NCBI RefSeq assembly: GCF_020921035.1
Contig: NC_063157.1
Span: forward strand, 23,515,015 to 23,579,014
Length of the DNA: 64,000 bases
Reading direction: 5' to 3'
From: Rhodamnia argentea
Lineage: Eukaryota > Streptophyta > Magnoliopsida > Myrtales > Myrtaceae
Shown here: positions 24,945-35,010 of the stretch, piece by piece
Layout: each line of letters starts with the position of its first letter
How positions within the stretch are numbered: the stretch's first letter is position 1
Program-made: the position numbers and the translations under genes
The notes under the pieces: model-generated
What the model was told of the DNA's origin: nothing
The model's database searches: none
What the model saw: only the letters and a program-made list of their open reading frames with translations

Positions 24945-25097
24945 GATAATAACCAAACTCTATTCCTTTTTTAAAAAAGAAAAGAAAAAAGAAACGAATT
25001 TCCTTCTATTTGAAAGGATATATCTTTTTTCCATTTACCTATGTCCGTACAAAAAAAAATCACGTTTCCTCTCTCTTTCCATTCAAAGTCAATTGGT
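24945..25097. repeat. Outlying unit of the glycosylase-leader repeat (copy A)
   Basis: Contains the landmarks of the leader unit: 'ctattccttttttaaaaaag', 'tatttgaaaggatatatctt' and 'tcacgtttcctctctctttc'. It is interrupted by the element at 25098-26004 and resumes after it with 'aagcgtctctctcttcc' and 'cgctcaaaatcaaaacttgt'. It corresponds to about 32310-32600 upstream of the intact gene. Confidence 0.6.
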
Positions 25098-26004
25098 GGG
25101 CGTGCATGGCAATACTTTTGTTTTAGAAATTTGTTTGGTAACTGTTGAAAATTTCTACTTTTGAAATATTATTAACACAAAATCTTCTACAACGAATTAT
25201 TGTCGACGGCCAAAAAAATTTACTTCATTTTAATTTTTTAAATTTCCTTGAAAAATAATGTTTATTATTAAAAAATATTATTTACTTTTAAAAAAAAATT
25301 ACTCCGGCGGCCGGAGATGGTGACTTGGTGGCGGTGGCGGTGGCGGTCGGCAACAACGGTGGGAGGCAATGGTTGGTGGCGGGCAGTGATGGTCGGCGGT
25401 GGGGGGCAGTGGTCCGTGAGAGTCGATAGCGGAGGTTGGAGGCGGTGGTTATCGATAGTGGGCGACGGCGGTTGACTCGGGGGGAGGGCAATGGTTGATG
25501 GCGGCCGTTGGAGGTTGGGGGCAGCAGTGGCGGGGGACAGTGGTCGGTGGAGGCAAGCGGAGGTTGGGGGCGGCGGCGGCAAGCGGGGGGTGGTTGTGGG
25601 TAGCGAATGAGGGTCGGCGGCTGTCGCCTATTGAAGGTGGTAGGCGGTGGCGATGGTTGGTGGCGCTAGGCGGCGGCTATGGTCGGTGGCGGTCAACGGT
25701 CGGAGGCAGGAGGCGGTAGGCGGCGACGTCGAAGGCGTGGTTGGGCAAGAGAAGTATAATTAAAAGTGGATGAAAGCGTAATGAAAAGAAGGTACGGTAA
25801 GAAGTATTTCTTGAGTTGAGAAGTAATTTTTTTTAACTTCTCAAATTGGGGGAAAAACTAACTTCACAAGTGAAAATTCACTTCAGAAGTGAAAATTTTT
25901 AGCAAACGGATTTCTACTTCAGAAGTTATATTATCAAATGGATTTATGCTCCATAAGTGATTCTAGTACAGAAATCCATTTTCAGAAGTGTTATCATGTG
26001 CACC
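25098..26004. mobile_element. Probable Harbinger-like element with GC-rich low-complexity core
   Basis: Ends are loosely inverted: left 'gggcgtgcatggcaatac', right in reverse complement 'ggtgcacatgataacac'. Subterminal blocks such as 'agaaatttgtttggtaa' face 'agaaatccgtttgctaa'. Copy B reads 'tcggtaagcgcc' without the insert, while A has 'attggt' on the left and 'taagcg' on the right, so a TAA target is possible (left duplication mutated). The core 25310-25735 is a GGC/GGT-rich low-complexity stretch whose open frames on both strands are artefacts. Confidence 0.55.
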
Positions 26005-26739
26005 TAAGCGTCTCTCTCTTCCTCTCTTCTCCGAAAGCTCGTCTCCGTCGGCTCTGCTTCTGATTTAAGCAAATAATCTCCAGTCTGTCGCTCAAAATCA
26101 AAACTTGTTCGTCGGTTTGCTTCTGGTTATCAGTTTCAGACCATCGCTATTATGTTCGTCCCCTTGCCCAAGCTGTGCATGTTGTTGCTTTTTACACACT
26201 CGCTGCAGGATTTTTTTTTGGCGATCCTTTGCAGAAATTCGATTTGATCGGAGTACCTCTTCTTCCGTCAATTAAGCCAGACATGGACTCTGTGCAACAT
26301 AATCTGTAGCCAGATATGGACTCTGTTCAATGTACTCTGTAGGTGAGAGTGCTCTTGGTAATTCTTTTGCACGTCGATCGTTTGGTGATTTGGCTTCTAG
26401 CAGTGCAAGCAAGCGAAAGCCGTAACTTTTTCGCTTAGTTTGAGTGCTTGGCTTTTATTGTCTGATTCACATGTCTGTTCGGCGTATGATCATCTTGCTG
26501 TGTTATTTGTGTTGAATACCTAACGAATTCCCCTTTTTTTTGCCCTTTCTGTTCATCCTCTTCTGTTCTGAGCAAAAACACCAATTTGGCTCCGGGTTGT
26601 CCGCCAGATTCTCAGTTCAACTTTTACTTTGAGAAGAACCCGTGATATTTCTAGTCCTGCCTCTTCCGTTGCGGCTTTGGTGTGTCTTGTGCGCTGATTC
26701 GATGGAGAAATTTCAGGGATAGGAAAAAGCAAAGAAGAC

Positions 26740-28283
26740 ATGGGAATTGGCAATGCGGTCGAGATAGATTCGAAGGGACGTGATTGCGGGGAGCCAATCA
26801 CTGCGGAAAAGGTCAATAAGCTCCATGTAGACGGCAATAAGCTCCATGTAGACGGCAAGGCTGGCGGTAGTTTTCCCGTCGTTTCCAAACCAATTGTGGG
26901 TCAGATTTATCCTAGAGAAAGAGTTATAAAGAAGGAAGCTCTGAGAAAAAAAAAATCTCTTAGCACACTTCTTTATATAATAGAACGCTCTTGTTACAAC
27001 TGTTGATCGTATCTCGATCCAATGAAAATACTCTAGTGTTCAACACCAACATTCCACCATCGAACGGTATGATATTCCGCCAGCAAACGGTATGATCACG
27101 ATTGAGAAAATAATCTTTAGGATAATAAATTTACTAGTTATAGTCTCCACTAATTGCATTCTTGCTAGTTTGAATGTAAAAAAGAATGAAGAAAACGCAT
27201 TTAAATCTTTCAAATCATTTACTTTAAGTGTCATCATTGTTATATCATCTGCATATCTCTATTTCCTATATGCATAGGAATGATCTCTACAAACTCCTAA
27301 AACTTCATTTGCTGTTTATCAACATGGCTTTATTAGTTCCTTTGAGGCCACTCGTGAAAAGCCGGATCGGTTTGTTACTTCAACTCCAATTCAGCATAAA
27401 TCTTAATAAGACGTCCCGATAGAAGCTAAAAAAAAGAAGCATACTCCTAAAGTAATTCATGAAGGAAAATCCTGTCGAACTCCGAAACGTAAAGATTTTG
27501 GCTCGGAAACTCCATCAGCAAAGAAGAAGAAGCAGCCAGAGAAAAAATTGGCAACAATTCACGTCCATCACGCTCCAGCGAAGGGCCATCCATCTTTTGA
27601 GCCTCCTCATGTACACAACCAAGGAGAATCGGATATTGCCTCCGAATTTATAATGGAGAAGAAAATCAGCCAAGCTTCTCAGCCCACGGTGAAATCATGC
27701 AGGCAATTGGGATTTTGAAAGTTGCATATTAACTCTATGGAAACGGGGAAAGTTGCAGACCAACGCTATGGAAATGACCTATCGGTTGGAACAAGTCTGG
27801 TGCAGTTGCAACGGGATACTTATGTTGCTGATCAAACAAAGTCAAGTTCTTCCATCCTCGACATGCAGGCGAGTCGATCTGAAATGCCATTGTCTTGATA
27901 GATTTAGAAGAATTGGACACAACTTTCCCATCAAATTCAAGAAGAAAAGGACAGTAAGGAGGAAGAGGACCGGGGCAATGAAGATGATGTAAATGTTATT
28001 TGTTCTATGCGGTAGAGGTTTCTATGTTTCTTATCCTAGAGATTCAAAAAAGAAGTGGACAACAAAAATCGTTTCAAATCTACTGTCGAAACGCAAATAT
28101 TGAGATTCTCGCTATTCATCATGCACTTGATGGAGCTAATTCAATTGATAGAGTATTTTGCAAACATAGATCAACAGACATCAGATGACACAAAGGAGGT
28201 AAAAAGGCCCGAGAATCGTAAAAGAACGGTAAAGGAGCACGAGAAGCCTAAAGGTACTTCCAATTATATATAAATTGTTGGTT
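26740..28283 (+). pseudogene. Truncated DEMETER-like glycosylase copy (5' exons only)
   Basis: Paralogue of the first two exons of the intact gene at 33146. It opens MGIGNAVEIDSKGRD and reads EPITAEKVNKLHV, like MGIGNAVEMDFKERD and EPITPEKVNRLHV. Exon 1 is interrupted: after 'gtgggtcagattt' the homology is lost, an LTR-like fragment intervenes (about 26925-27025), and the exon-1 end 'gttcaacaccaacattcc' resumes at 27037. The exon-2 acceptor is lost, 'ttgcag' having become 'ttgctg' at about 27309. Exon-2 homology then runs in shifting frames with stops: KKKHTPKVI, EKKISQASQP, a stop after SCRQLGF, then HNFPIKFKKKRTVRRKRTG. Nothing of the catalytic domain is present, since the duplication ends in the next intron. 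It is not expected to be an active enzyme. Confidence 0.88.
26925..27025. mobile_element. LTR-like fragment inside the glycosylase pseudogene
   Basis: 'cttctttatataatagaacg' and 'gatcgtatctcgatccaatg' recur with few changes at 28515-28580 ('cctctttatatagtggaggt', 'gatcatatctcgatccaatg'). The segment replaces exon-1 sequence that copy B keeps. Its length and end structure are insufficient to assign a family. Confidence 0.5.
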
Positions 28284-28419
28284 TTCTCATTAATATCCAA
28301 TTATATATAAATTGTTAGTCTTCTCATTAATATGATTTTCCAATTATATATAAATTGTTGGTCTTCTCATTAATATCCAATTATATATAAATTGTTGGCC
28401 TTCTCATTAATATGATTTA
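28258..28419. repeat. Four-copy tandem repeat in the pseudogene intron
   Basis: The unit 'ccaattatatataaattgtt' followed by 'ggtcttctcattaatat' occurs four times; units alternate between about 37 and 43 bp because every second one ends with 'gattt'. The single counterpart in copy B is near 34880-34910 ('ttggtcttctcattaatat'). Amplification therefore occurred in copy A after duplication. Confidence 0.85.
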
Positions 28420-28500
28420 CTATTGAGATGATGTTAAGGTTAGATTATATCCATAAGTGAAACTTGAATAAGTAAATTTCTCATTCTGTGCAATGCTCTG

Positions 28501-28740
28501 GGAAGAGAATGCTCTAGGACACCTCTTTATATAGTGGAGGTCCTCTTATTACAACCGTTGATCATATCTCGATCCAATGGCTTACATTGCATCCCCATCT
28601 AACTAATCACCGATATTAAATAGGAATATTCTAGAGCACATGACAATTACAGTATAGCACGCTCTTAAGATTATTCTAAAGCTCCCTAGAAAACCCTAGA
28701 TACCAAGACACATCAAGTCTTGGGTTCTTCTCGGCCATGT
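28501..28740. mobile_element. LTR-like fragment at the end of duplication copy A
   Basis: Begins where homology with copy B ends. It contains 'cctctttatatagtggaggt' and 'gatcatatctcgatccaatg', shared with the fragment at 26925-27025, and ends near 'cacatcaagtcttgggttct'. No paired LTR with target duplication could be identified. It could mark the breakpoint that truncated copy A. Confidence 0.45.
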
Positions 28741-28779
28741 GATCAGTCGGCAGCACCACGAAAACCTCGGTCGATGACA

Positions 28780-30130
28780 TTTTGGTCTAAGCTAATCAGT
28801 TTCAGCTGGTCGCTACTATCTTCATCTTGTGGTCTAAACTCTTTTTGGAAAAAAAAAGAAAAAGACAAAGAGTTTCTTTATCTTTTTTCTTTTTGGTCAG
28901 AGTTTTCTTTCTCTTTGAGAGGAGATATCTTTTTCTATCCAGAAATGTTCGCACAAAATAGATTATGTTTCCTCTCTCTATTGCGTTCCATGCAAAGTCA
29001 ACCCAATAGAGAAATAAAGTCGCTCAAAATGGAAACTTGTTCGTCCTCAGCTCATCTGCCCGTCGCTATATCTTCATCTTTTCCATGCCCTCTCAATTCG
29101 AGAGAGAAACAGAGTCGCACAAAATCAAACCTTGTTCGTCCCTGTCGGTTTGCTTCTGGTCTAAGCTACTATCTTCAGTCTAAACTCTTTTTGAAAAAAA
29201 AGAGTGTACTTCTCTTTGAAATGAGATATCTTTTTCCATCCAGATACATCCGTGCAAAAAAGATCACTTTTCCACTCTCTTCCTTTCAATGCAAATCCAA
29301 TCCGATAGAGAAACAGAGATGCTCAAAATCAGAACTTGTTCATCGGTCTCTAAGCTAATCAGTTTCAGCCCGTCACTACTATATTCATCTTTTGGTCTAA
29401 ACTCTTTTAGAAATATGACAAAAAAAAAACTCTTTTCGAAAAAAAAAAGAGCCTCATTCTCTTTGCAAGGAGAAATCTTTTTCCACCTAGATACGTCCAT
29501 ATGGTAAAGATCACGTTTCCTCTCTCTCAAGCTTTCCATGCAAATTCAATCCAAGAGTGAAAAGTCGCTCATAATAAAATTTTGATCATCCCATCGGGTC
29601 TAAGCTAATCAGTTTCTGTCCGTCGCTATTATCTTCATCTTCTGGTCTAAACTCTTTAAAAAAAAAGTCACCTTCTCTTTGAAAGAAGATATCATTTTTC
29701 GCCCAGATAAATCCGTACAAAAAAAAAATCAAAAGATCTCCTAATGAGAAATAGAGTCACTCAAAACCTATTCTTCCGTCGGTCTGCTGGTCTAAGCTAA
29801 TCAGTTTTAGCCCATCGCTATTATCTTTATCTTCTGGTCTAAACTCTTTTTTTTTTTTTTTTAAGGAGAAGTTTCCTCTTCTTTGAAAGGAGGTATCTTT
29901 TTCCACCCAAATACATCCATACAAAAAGAAACAGAATCGCTCAAAATCAAAACTTGTTCGACCGGTCAGTCTAGTCTAAACACTTTTCGGAAAAAAAAAA
30001 AAAAAGAATTTCATTCACTATATATCTCCACACAAATTTCATTCTCATGATATCTTTTTTCACCCAAATACTTCCGAAGATCACAGTTCCTCTCTCTCCT
30101 GCGCTTTCCATGCAAAATCAATCCGAGTGA
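28780..30130. repeat. Tandem array of about six glycosylase-leader units
   Basis: Units of about 180-250 bp share a fixed order of blocks: a CT-rich 'tcacgtttcctctctc', 'ccatgcaaa..caatccgatagagaaa', 'gctcaaaatcaaaacttgtt', 'ctaagctaatcagtttc', 'cgtcgctactatcttcatct', 'ggtctaaactctttt', A-rich runs, and 'gatatctttttccaccc'. The 'cttgttc' block or its decayed form occurs at about 29025, 29120, 29320, 29570, 29755 and 29940. The same blocks occur once upstream of the intact gene (32400-32610) and once in copy A (24945-26180). Open frames crossing the array (for example 28720-29358 +) are by-products of the repeat. Confidence 0.8.
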
Positions 30131-30136
30131 GAAACT

Positions 30137-33100
30137 CAAAAGCAAAAAGGGGAAACTTTTTGAAGACACAGCTTTGGCTTGACTTTAGAGCATTATACTG
30201 GGGCGAAAAAAGAATTAATTTTCTATGCAACAGATTATCTCGACACCATGATCTTCCTTTCAAAAAGATTGTTCTTTGTTCAGATTTAATTACATATCGT
30301 CTGAGTTAAGATTAACTATAATTGGCGAGGCTGGAATTGGAAGCTGACCCTCGACTTGGCACCTAAGAAGTTCACGCCACCGGTGAATCATTGATTGATA
30401 CGAGGCGTTTTGTGGTGAACTCACAGATGTCTCCTTTAGTATCCTACATTTATGTGTTAGAAGTGATGGCTAGTAATTTGAAGCTTACCCTCGACTTGGC
30501 GCATCTATTGTTTTTATGATTGTCATTTCGAAATAGCTTTATCTATACTTTAATAAATAAAAAAAAAAGGGTATCGAGATTTAGAAGTCAAGATTTAGTA
30601 TAAATGGAGGGATCATAAAACTAAGAAGATTGCCCTTAATCCTCCTATTTATATGTAAAACATCGAATCCTAATCTTTATTCACTTCCCTTCTTTGTTTT
30701 GTTTATCTATTTTTATGTAGGAAACATCAAGTGGACAGTACCATGTTCTACCATGTAAATATTAGGCTCATATGACATGTTTCCCTTTTTTTTTTAATAT
30801 TCTATCGAGTAGGACATGTATATTAAAGGCACTAGGATTTCAGATTTTCCCTATTTGCATGTTAGCTTTCGTTTAACAGAGAAATTTGCAAACAAAACCT
30901 ATTTCTTTTCCAAGTCTTGCAAATTGTGAATTACTTGTCAAGTAGAATCCACAGAATTTTTAAACATAAACGATTTTTTTTAACACAGTCAAATGTTTAT
31001 ATGTTATTTTTTGTGCATGTCACTTCAAACTCTTTCTAAATGTCGTCTATATCATATAAGGAGATGACCCGGATAGAGCAACGAAAAAGCGTCATTAAAG
31101 ATTTATCAAAATCAAATCACAATCGCATTCTCCCATACAAAGATTCAAATGATGAAATTTAACTAAATCAAACTTTTGTGTAAAATGAGAAGAGAATATC
31201 AAAATGATAGTTAAATTCCATATTCTTAGATTGACATACATTAATATCATCTATTGTTCATGGAATTTTAATATTAAAAAATATCGAGCCGTCTCAATAC
31301 GCATAACTTTTTTTTACATCATTATTTTTAATGTACTTTTAGAAACTCCTGTATAAAGTATCTCATCAGCAACAAAATAAAAACCGAAAATTCCTTGATA
31401 TAGGAGATATGGAGGGTTGAATTCTGTTGGACGGATAAAGCGAGTCTCTGAAGTGGGAATGATGAAGAACACTTGCATTGAATGAACGTGTAAGGATAGG
31501 TTTACAATGACGTCGGACCTAAGAATAATCATAAATTTCACCGGTGAGTAGAGTTTATTTTCTAGACAAGCTATGTTTTGTCGATTTTTTTTTTTTCATT
31601 CAATTTAAAAAGACACCGCTGAGCTTCTTTATCTATTCGTATTAACTGGATGTGAGAAATAAGAATTAAGTCAACATAATTTATAGATGAAGTATAATCA
31701 AATAAGATATATCTCTCACTTTTTTCATAACTAATTTTGTTGTATTTGTGAAATTATCTGAGTTTTCTTAGGGTTAATAAAAAAATCCTAAATTGGTACA
31801 CTCTTAAAAATCCTAAACCGGTACACCCTTAAAAAATTTATCCCAAACTAATATTTTAACCATAAAAAACTTTAAATTAATATACTTATGATAAATTTAC
31901 CTCTCATTAGTTTTCATTAAATTTTCTTGACAAATTACCGAATTAGATGATATGTGGCAATTGATGGGCGTGCCAGCTTAGATTTTTTTAATGTGTCACA
32001 ATGTACCATTTTGGGGCTTTTTCGTAATATTAACCTAATTAAATGAAAACTAATGGAAAGTAAATCCATTTTTATTTTTTATTTTTTGGTTAGAGAGGGT
32101 AAATTTGTACAAATGTATTATTTTGAAGTTTTTCGTGGTCAAAAAATAAATTTTTATTCGATTTGTCACGGGTGTATTTGAAATTTTTTATGATAGAAAA
32201 AGTAATTTGGATAAATTTATTATAGATGTATCAATTTAAAGATTTCGTGATACTAATTCAATTTTCTTATCATTCACTTTAATCACTTAGTGAGACGAGT
32301 TTCCTTTTTTTTTTTTTTTTTCCTTTTGAAAAAATATATCCTTTCTCACTCCAAAGGAAATAGATATTATGTTTTTCAACTCAGATACCCCGCACTAAAG
32401 AAGGATCACGTTCGTCTCTCGCTCGCTTCCCATGCAAGGTCAAATCGGTAAGCGCCACTCTCTCTCTCTCTCTCCGATAGAAAAACAGAGTCCCTCAAAA
32501 TCGGAACTTCTTCGTCCCGTCGTTCTTCGTCCCCGCCGTCGGTGTGCTTCTGGTCAAAGAGGATAAGTTTCGGGCCGTAGCTGCTATCTTCATCTCCTTG
32601 CCCACGCTGTGCATGTTCTTGGACACGACGGTCGCACGAGATTGCAGCAGGATTTTCCTTTCGCCGTTCTCAGCACATATTCGGGTTGATCGGAGCTCCT
32701 CTGCTTCAGTCAATTAAAGCAGATATGGAACCTGTTTGACGTAATCTGGAGGTGAGAGAGCAGTTCCTTTGCACGTCGATTATCTGGTGATTTAGCTTCT
32801 AGCAATGCACGCGAGTTAAAGCAGTAATTTTTTCATACAGTTGGAGTGCGGTTTTGGCTTTTATTCTCTGATTCCTGTGATTTTTCTGCTTATGATCATC
32901 TAGCTGTGTTATGCGTGTTGATTACCTGACGAATTCCTCTTAAAAAACCGGTTTTTTTTTTATTTTTCGTGTATCCTCTTCTGTTCTGAGCGAGAGTAAT
33001 GCCAATGGGGTTCCCGAGAGTAACATCCTCTGCTGTGATGTTGCAGTAGTTTCTAGTCCTGCCTCTTGGGTTAAGTTTCTGCGGCTTTGGTGGGTGCACT

Positions 33101-35010
33101 GATTTGATGGAGAAATTCCAGGGTTAGGAAAAAGCAAAAAAAGTCATGGGAATCGGCAATGCGGTCGAGATGGATTTTAAGGAACGTGATTCCTGGGAGC
33201 CAATCACTCCGGAAAAGGTAAATAGGCTCCACGTAAGACGGCGATCAAAGGACAATCTCAGTGGCTGTAGTTCTCCCGCGCGTGATGCTGCGAGAATTGG
33301 CGCTAACGTAGATGTGAATCAGGAGGATGCTCACAACTTAGCTTGTTTCGAAGCCAATCGTGGGTCAGATTTGCTCAAGCATGTTAACCGGCGGCGGCGA
33401 GAAGTTTCGGAGGCTGCAGGAGATAAGGATGTTCGTTTCACTGATAAAGATGCGGTTGGTTCTTCAGATGGCTCAGGTTTCTTGGAGTGCAATTTGGTTG
33501 CACCGATGGCTGGTCAGCAATCGGTAGAGTTGCTGTATTCAGCCCACCGTGGAAGTACTCCAGTGTTCAACACCAACACTCCACCGTCGAACGGTAAGCA
33601 TGCCTATGTTTTGCCGCACAGTTTAAGTTTAGTATGATTGAGATAATAATCTTTAGAAAAATAAATAATCGTTTACTAGTTATTTTTTTGGGTAAGGTAA
33701 TAATCGTTTACTAGTTATGATCTCCAGTAGTTGCAAAAGAAGGAAGACAACGCATTTAACGCTTTCAAATTATTTACTTTGTTGTTAGATCGGTGTATCT
33801 GTATTTCCTATATGCATTCTCTACAAACTCCTACAACTTCATTTGCAGTTGATTACTATGGCTTGGCCACTCTTGAGGATCCATTTGTTACTTCAACTCC
33901 AACGCAAATCCCCAACTCCAAAGTCGACATAAATGTTAATAAGACGCGGAGACGGAAGCCGAAAAAGAAGAAGCATACTCCTAAAGTAATTCGCGATGGA
34001 AAACCCCGTCGAGCTCCGAAACGTAAAAATTTTGGCTTAGAAACTCCATCAACAAAGAAGAGGAAGCACACGAGAGAAAACATTGGCAATGATTCACGTT
34101 CATCACTGGGAGACATCAACAATGCAGCTCCGACGAAGGGCCATCCATATATTGCATCCGAATTTGTAAAGGAGAAGAAAATCAGCCAAGCTTCTCAGCC
34201 TGTGGTGAAATCATGCCGGAGGCATTTGGATTTTGGTGCAAACCATACTGAAGAAGGGAAAGTTGCAGATGAGCGCTATGGAAATGATCCGTCAGTTGGA
34301 ACAGGTGTGGTGCAGTCGCAACGGGACAACTATGTTGTTGATCAAACAAGTAGTCAAGTTCTTCCACCGAGGCGGGTCGATCTGAAATGCCAGTGTCTTG
34401 ATAGAATTAGACGAATTGGACACAACTTTCCCATCAAATTCAAGAAGAAGAGGACAGTAAGGAGGAAGAGGACTGCGGCGATGAAGATGACGTACATGTT
34501 ATATATTCTATGTCCTAGAGGTTTTTATGTTTCTTATCATTCGAAAAAGAGGAGGACAATGAGGCGGAATCCAAATCGTAATGTTGAAACGCAAAATCTT
34601 GAGATTCCCGCTACTCATCATGCACTTGATGGCGCTGATGCAATTGGAGTCGAATCGGATGCAATTGGAGTCAAATCGGAAGCAGGGCATTTTGCAAATA
34701 TAGATCAACAGACATCAAATGACACGGAGGTAAAACGGCCTGAGAAGCGTAAAAGAAGGGTAAAGGGGCACGAGAAGCCTAAAGGTACTTCCAAGTCTTA
34801 TGAGTAAATTCTTTTGTTGGTTTTCGCATACTGACGACCTTATTTTAATGAGATGATCTTATACTGACGGCATAACTCATAAGCTTTGTGGTTGGTCTTC
34901 TCATTAATATAAGGTCGCCAGTAAAGAATCATATCAATATTTTACGAATGTTATATCCATAAATGAAACTTGAATAAGTAAATTTGTCATTCTGTGCAAT
35001 GCATGGGTTT
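30137..35010. repeat. Segmental duplication copy B (leads into the intact glycosylase)
   Basis: Counterpart of 20048-28500. It lacks the Mutator-like element, the plastid insertion and the Harbinger-like elements of copy A, but carries its own element at 31771-32261. Its right part holds the leader and first two exons of the intact gene; homology to A ends near 35010 inside intron 2. 30571-31560 contains no gene. Confidence 0.8.
31771..32261. mobile_element. Mutator-like element in copy B
   Basis: Flanked by ttttctta at 31763-31770 and 32262-32269. Arms face each other with motifs such as 'ttaataaaaaaatcctaaat', 'ctaaaccggtacac' and the inverted 'tgtatcaatttaaagatttc'. The interior includes 'gccagcttag'. 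There is no coding capacity. It is absent from copy A. Confidence 0.6.

Larger units (their letters stand above)
20048..28500. repeat. Segmental duplication copy A (truncated)
   Basis: Collinear with copy B (30137-35010) in several blocks. 20048-20486 matches 30137-30560 (both 'gactttagagcatt'). 21430-21520 matches 30573-30650 ('gagatttagaagtcaaga'). 22260-22915 matches 30915-31560. 26010-28500 matches 32430-35010. Copy A has been expanded by insertions (20496-21421, 21636-22250, 23280-24562, 25098-26004) and ends in the equivalent of intron 2 of the glycosylase gene, after 'cattctgtgcaatgc'. Confidence 0.8.

Noticed and set aside
25268..25719. Pro-rich and Gly-rich frames resembling cell-wall proteins
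   Set aside because: They are direct translations of a GGC/GGT low-complexity tract inside a probable transposon.
28720..29358. 212-codon open frame
   Set aside because: It runs through the leader-repeat array; its internal repeats in the translation simply reflect the DNA repeat.
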